Source: Hoplostethus atlanticus
Lineage: Eukaryota; Chordata; Actinopteri; Trachichthyiformes; Trachichthyidae
DNA length: 64,000 bases
NCBI GenBank assembly: GCA_034670405.1
Contig: JAXDDX010000166.1
Span: forward strand, 62,001 to 126,000
Direction of reading: 5' to 3'
Below, piece after piece: positions 59,208 to 64,000 of this stretch; position 1 is the stretch's first letter; each line of letters opens with the position of its first letter. The translations under genes were made by a program, and so were the position numbers. A model generated the notes under the pieces. It did no database searches and was not told the origin of the DNA. It worked only from the letters and a program-made list of their open reading frames with translations.

Positions 59208-62200
59208 ATGGCTAAGCTCTGGACATTATGTTTATCTATCATCCTACTGTCTATGACACAGGTAATTATACTCCTTTTGATCATTTTTTAAATTCAATTT
59301 CTTTGCTACTGATAAATAAATCACTGTTTTTTTATTTTCATAATGTATACATTTTGTAATAGTTTCTCATTGTTTTGTTCTGTGTGTTTTTTTAGATACA
59401 GTATGTTTTGGCTACAGGTGAGTGTTCTGTGCTCTCATTGATACAGTATATGTAGAAAAATTAGGGTTTATTAGTATAATAATATAATAGGGGTTTAGGG
59501 GTTACCAGCTGTAATATACAGAGTTTTGTCCTACTATTCAGGCAGGTTGCATGGACAATGATATCACGTGCCATTGATCTGAACTCATTCAGTTCAGTGT
59601 CAATCTGTGAGGAAAATCACAACAACAAAAAATAATCATAGCATAATAATAAATAATAATAATAATAATAATAATAAACATTCATCCTTAAAAAGATTGC
59701 TTGTCCAAGTATTAGTACAATGGTGTTTATGTGATTTATGCTTTAATTATTGTATAGTGCAATGTATAGTCCATATTCTTTATGGTATAATAGATGTATA
59801 ACAACTGATTTGAATCAAAATGTTCTCTAAAATGTAAATCCACACAGGATATGGGCCCTATCATTGTAAAGCTAAAGATATAAAATAAATTGACACATTA
59901 AAGGAAACATCAGAATATGAAAGCAGCTGCTTGTGTTGAATGGTAACGGCAATTATCAGGAAGCCATTATGAGAGATAAACTGCATCCTATGATGAGCCA
60001 TTTGTATCTTGAACGGTGTGGTCCCTTCCAGTATGACATCCAGAAGCCACTACTGATCAGTTAATGGCTTGATGTAAAATTATTTGGAGTGGATGAGCAT
60101 AAAAAGTGACTACTGGGGAACTTTCCGTCACCAAATAGCAACCCAATTGGAAACTGGGGGGTTTTGGTGCGAAACCACAGACATCACCATTAACAAAACA
60201 ACAAACATGAAGCCTCCAGTCCACAGGTGTAAAATTGTACCGCTGATCAGGACTTTTTTTTTTTTTACCAAACTAGAACCAATGCAAAAACGTTCTAATG
60301 TTGCTGGGCAGTACATATTGACGTTAGTTTGGCATTTTGTCTCTAAAGAAAAATCACTAAAATATCTCATTAGGACTCCTAGGTGTGTCTGTGGTGCTAC
60401 AATGGTATTACAATAATAAACCTATAGGCACTTATGAATTGGTTTTGTTGTGATATTTGTATAAAATCCTTTATAGCATCTGTTATCTGTTGCTGTTTCC
60501 TTTGTTATATATAAATAAACCAAATCATATATTTCCTCAACTATCTCTTCCAGGTTGTAGTATTACTTCAGTGTCATCTCCCTCAGCATCATCACTGGAC
60601 GTGGCATGGAACAGTTACAGTGGAGCAACACGTTATATACTGGACTTAAGAGTTGTGAACTCTACCAGTATTGCTCCAGTGGTGTTAAAAGTCCTAGCGT
60701 CCTCCAGCACTCAGAGGCGGGTTCAAGGACTAAGACCAGGGCATCTCTACCAAGTACAGCTGAAGGTCATGAGCTTTTTGGAAATAATATGCAGTGACAT
60801 GCAAACAGCCATGACAGGTGAGGACATTGTTTTCAAAGTGACCAGAATAATAAATGAACGCTTTGTTGAATGATCTTAAACGCTTTATCTTACATTCCCA
60901 CAGTGCCCGCCAGGTCCAGATTCATCTTTTCCGGAGCCATTTCGAGTACCTCTATAAGGTTTGAGTGGTTAAACAGTAACTGGGGCGGACCGGTACTTCT
61001 TGTTCGTGAAGCCGATTTTGAGTGCTCAGACATACAACAAGAGCTTCACAACACTGTCGGGAGAAGTGGATGGCCTGGCTCCTTCCACATATTACCAATT
61101 TTATGTTCAGGCCTCCAACAGTGCTGGTACAGGGGCCAAAAGTATGACAAAGACAATCTCAACGTGTAAGTCCACATAGGATGTTGGTTTTGCTGATTTC
61201 TATTTTATGTAAAATAGAATTAGAAGTTGGATATTTCCAGATGCACGGTTAGTTATTTAACTGGAAGTGATGTGTGAACCAGACCTTTAAACCTATTTAT
61301 ATCTTTAAATGGCTATAAACAGTGGTTTGTAAATTCATTACATTAACACCACTATTTTCTCTTGGTAGTGATACAGCCACCAACTCATGTAAATGTTACG
61401 TCAACGGGAAAGATCACAGCCAGAGTGACATGGGATCCTGTAAGTCTAGTCCTGCAGTATCAAGTGGCAGTCATTGACAGTGACCCCAGCGTCCAACCGA
61501 TCTTCATGACCACTTCGATCACAACCATGGATATCAGTGATCTGGAGCCCTGCACCAACTACACAGTGGGAGTATCATCACTGAACGGCTTCTCAAAACC
61601 TGGGGAGGCCTTTAATGTCACATACATTACCTCTCGTGAGTACTATTTGAGGTGTCAGAAAGTCGGATGAATACAGTGTCACTGAAAGGTGAACAGACAT
61701 TATGAACATGAACATCATGGGATCTGTTTATCTTTGTCTTCCTTCAGCCATACACCCAGTGAAAACTGCCTCTGCAAGCTACAGTTGTAGTAGTGGCATG
61801 GTGACAGTCACATGGGATTTGGTAATTGGGGCCAATTCCTACAGGGCCACAGCTGTTGATGGCACCGGAGCGGCCCTGAACTGTACATCTAACTCCACCA
61901 GCTGCCAGATCAGCATGCTGAAATGTGGTGAGACGTATCAAGTCAAAGTCACAGCCATCTCCGATGACTGTGAGAGTAAATCCAACACCTTGACCACCTT
62001 CGAGACAGGTGAGGGGGCACGTGATTGTGCAGTGTCATCCAGTTTTTGTCTTCCCTTTTTTTTTTTACTCCTTTTATGTGCCTCATCATGTGTCTGTATA
62101 CCGCTATACCTCTCCCACATGCAATCCCAGTGCACGCACCCTTTCATTTTTACCTCAGGTGTCTTTCTCTCATACTTCTAGATATACCGTAATCTCTTGT

Positions 62201-64000
62201 CAAAACTGCTCCCCATAAGTCCGCCCTGTGGGATCCTCTTTGGGTTCCTCCCATGGTGTCCTATGCTCCTTTCTCATGCTGAACAGAGAAACACACCCTC
62301 TCGCTAGCCACCCGGAACTGCTATCGAACACCAGCTGATCTAAAGTTCTTTACAGTCTATTGAAGCGAGGGAGTTTTCTCAAAGGTCAGCTATAGTATCA
62401 GTCTGGGAAGTGAAAAGGTGAAGAAGACTCATAGTCCCCCTAGAGACCTGATCTAGTGTCTGGTGCACACACCTAGGCATGTAGGTACTATAGAGCGAGA
62501 ATCCACTAAATGTTTACGCTGAAAACAAACAAAGAGACAATCACAAAAGGAGTCAAGTGTCATGTTCCTCAGATGCTGTTGCTTGTAAACAGCAGACGGT
62601 AAACATCTAACTGTTTGCTAGTCTGCTGTAAATGTCTACTTTCTAAGCTCTTGCCATGTAATACAGTATTCACTGATTAGTATAAACTCTACTGCCCTCT
62701 CAGTCAATAACCTCATCTACTCTTGTTTCTTCATTCACCTACATTTTTGGAGATGTTCCACTTTGCTTTCATTTCCCATTTCACCATTTACAGTGCTGTA
62801 GTTCCTAACTCTCTGTCTTTCCTCTCTGTAATCCCTAGTCCCCTGCGCTCCTGCTAATCCTCACGCTGACCGTCCTGTGCTCCAGCAATGTGATCACCTT
62901 TACCTGGCAGACCACCAACAACACCAAATACTATGTGGCCGAGTCCGTGGACAAAAGTGGCAATGTGATTAAGTGTGTAACTCTTGACAACAAGTGTTAC
63001 TTCGGTAATACCGCCTGTGGTCAGTCCTACACGTACACTGTGTACGCCGTCGGCGACGTTTGTGACAGTAATGTCACCTCCCCTCAATTCGCCCAAACCT
63101 GTGAGTAGAAATTGAGTCTGTTTGTTTACATACAGGGGTAGTTTTGTTTTGTTTTATTCTGTGAATATCTGTGATACAAAAGCAAGGAGGAAAGTACAAA
63201 TTCATGTATGGGTTCCTACTGAGTATGAGAAATGGATTGTGGGAGTTGTGTGAAAATTTGCAGGTAAGGTGTGAAGATTCATAGTTTAAGTTTGATGTCC
63301 ACAATAATACAACTTTAACTTATTTTTACTTACAATAAAGAACAGACATGGTTTATGGAAAATGGCCCTCTCGAGTGATGTACACCATAACCAGGTTTGA
63401 TAATGCACAGGTATAGAGGAGTGAAGTGTCTTACCTCTGACTCGCCTAAATTCTCCCTTTGTTGTTGTTTGTTGTTTCTCGCCACTCCACCAGCTCCTTG
63501 TCCACCAACAAATATAAAGACATCGGCTGACTGTACGTCGGGAGCGCTGACCACTTCCTGGGACACTGCGGCTGGAGCTGTCTCCTACTTGGTAGAAACA
63601 AAGGGGAACAACGGACACAACTACAACTGCAGCTCCCAGAACAACACTTGTGAAGTGAGTCGTCTGCCGTGTGGTGAACAGCTCACTGTGTGGATCATTG
63701 CCTCGGATAACAGATGTTCCTCTAGCAAAGTGCTGGGAGAGGTGGCTGAGACTGGTAAGTTTTGGAGCACATGTTCATTAACACCCCGTATAAGACGAGA
63801 TAATAGGTTATGCTCTGTTTTGCAGACTTAGTGGTAGTTCAATAAGAGATTGGTCTAGACATATTTCTGACTGCACTCTTTTTCTTGCTTTTTCCCCTTC
63901 CCTCCAGTCCCCTGTACCCCCACCAATGTGACAGCATCAGTAGACTGCAGCCAAGATTCTGCTAGGATTAACTGGAATAGGAGCAACGGGGCTGTGTTTT
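59208..64000 (+). CDS. fndc7: FNDC7-like FN3 protein, copy 2 (tandem paralogue), 3' end outside window
   Basis: Second gene with the layout of the neighbour 5 kb upstream: two short exons for a signal peptide (MAKLWTLCLSIILLSMTQ and IQYVLA), then one FN3 domain per phase-1 exon. Exons: 59208-59261, 59396-59417, 60554-60817, 60904-61165, 61369-61635, 61748-62008, 62839-63100, 63494-63754, 63908-beyond 64000. Clear FN3 text includes ASSLDVAWNSYSGATRYIL, MVTVTWDLVIGANSYRATAV and NVITFTWQTTNNTKYYVAES. From the fourth domain on, exons have paired cysteines (SPCPPTN, LPCGEQL), as in copy 1. Two exons (60904-61165 and 62839-63100) are each 262 bases, where 261 is needed, because of one surplus base; without them the domains read through. 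Either assembly errors or early decay. The gene continues to the right. Confidence 0.82.
59643..59679. repeat. (AAT)n microsatellite in fndc7 copy 2 intron
   Basis: ATA/AAT trinucleotide run in the intron between exons 59396-59417 and 60554-60817. Confidence 0.9.
60355..60475. repeat. Fragment of the AT-rich dispersed repeat in fndc7 copy 2 intron
   Basis: CCTATAGGCACTTATGAATT and TGTGATATTTGTATAAAATC match phrases in the repeat at 6440-6910 (CCTATAGGTACTTGC, TGTGATATTTGTATAATATC). Confidence 0.45.

Noticed and set aside
59208..64000. Calling fndc7 copy 2 a pseudogene
   Set aside because: Only two single-base insertions, all splice sites intact, strong FN3 pattern on both sides, and the same error type seen in camsap1 and wdr47; assembly error is more likely, though not proven.

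Overview
The window is a stretch of vertebrate nuclear genome, almost certainly from a ray-finned (teleost) fish. All protein evidence comes from multi-exon genes with GT-AG introns. There are CA/GT microsatellites, tRNA-derived SINE-like repeats, a decayed Tc1-like transposon and palindromic MITEs. The gene neighbourhood wdr47-gpsm2-aknad1-fndc7 is, from memory, the human 1p13.3 neighbourhood. The Tc1 family and some intronic repeats resemble those common in salmonid/pike-type fishes, but species cannot be fixed from sequence alone.

Layout: (1) 1-5540, plus strand: last six coding exons and 3'UTR of a CAMSAP gene (best match camsap1), ending in the CKK microtubule minus-end binding domain. 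(2) 5541-6940: AT-rich intergenic DNA with a dispersed repeat. (3) 6950-21400, plus: complete wdr47 (CpG-rich 5'UTR exon, 16 coding exons, about 910 aa, LisH/CTLH plus WD40 propeller). (4) 21450-31750, minus: complete gpsm2 (LGN; 14 coding exons, 663 aa; TPR repeats and GoLoco motifs), tail-to-tail with wdr47. (5) 31740-32300: shared divergent promoter region. (6) 32290-44180, plus: aknad1/AKNA-family gene (21 coding exons, about 1356 aa). (7) 44180-48266: intergenic with no supported gene. (8) 48267-55180, plus: complete fndc7-type gene (13 coding exons, 825 aa, signal peptide plus nine FN3 domains, one exon each). (9) 55200-59200: intergenic, with a TTAA-flanked palindromic MITE. (10) 59208-64000, plus: a second, tandem fndc7-type gene running off the right edge.

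Four of the five families here (CAMSAP, WDR47, GPSM2/LGN, AKNA) have published roles in microtubule minus-end, spindle or centrosome biology. The two FNDC7 genes encode predicted secreted FN3 proteins. The most important technical observation is four separate places where exactly one extra base breaks an otherwise well-matching coding frame: in camsap1, at a wdr47 splice junction, and in two exons of the second fndc7 gene. They are most simply read as uncorrected assembly indels. I found no clearly new biological system. The more unusual biology is a degenerate second GoLoco motif in gpsm2, a GC-AG intron in wdr47, GT-repeat-rich acceptor regions in aknad1, and a furin-like site at the very C-terminus of the first FNDC7 protein.
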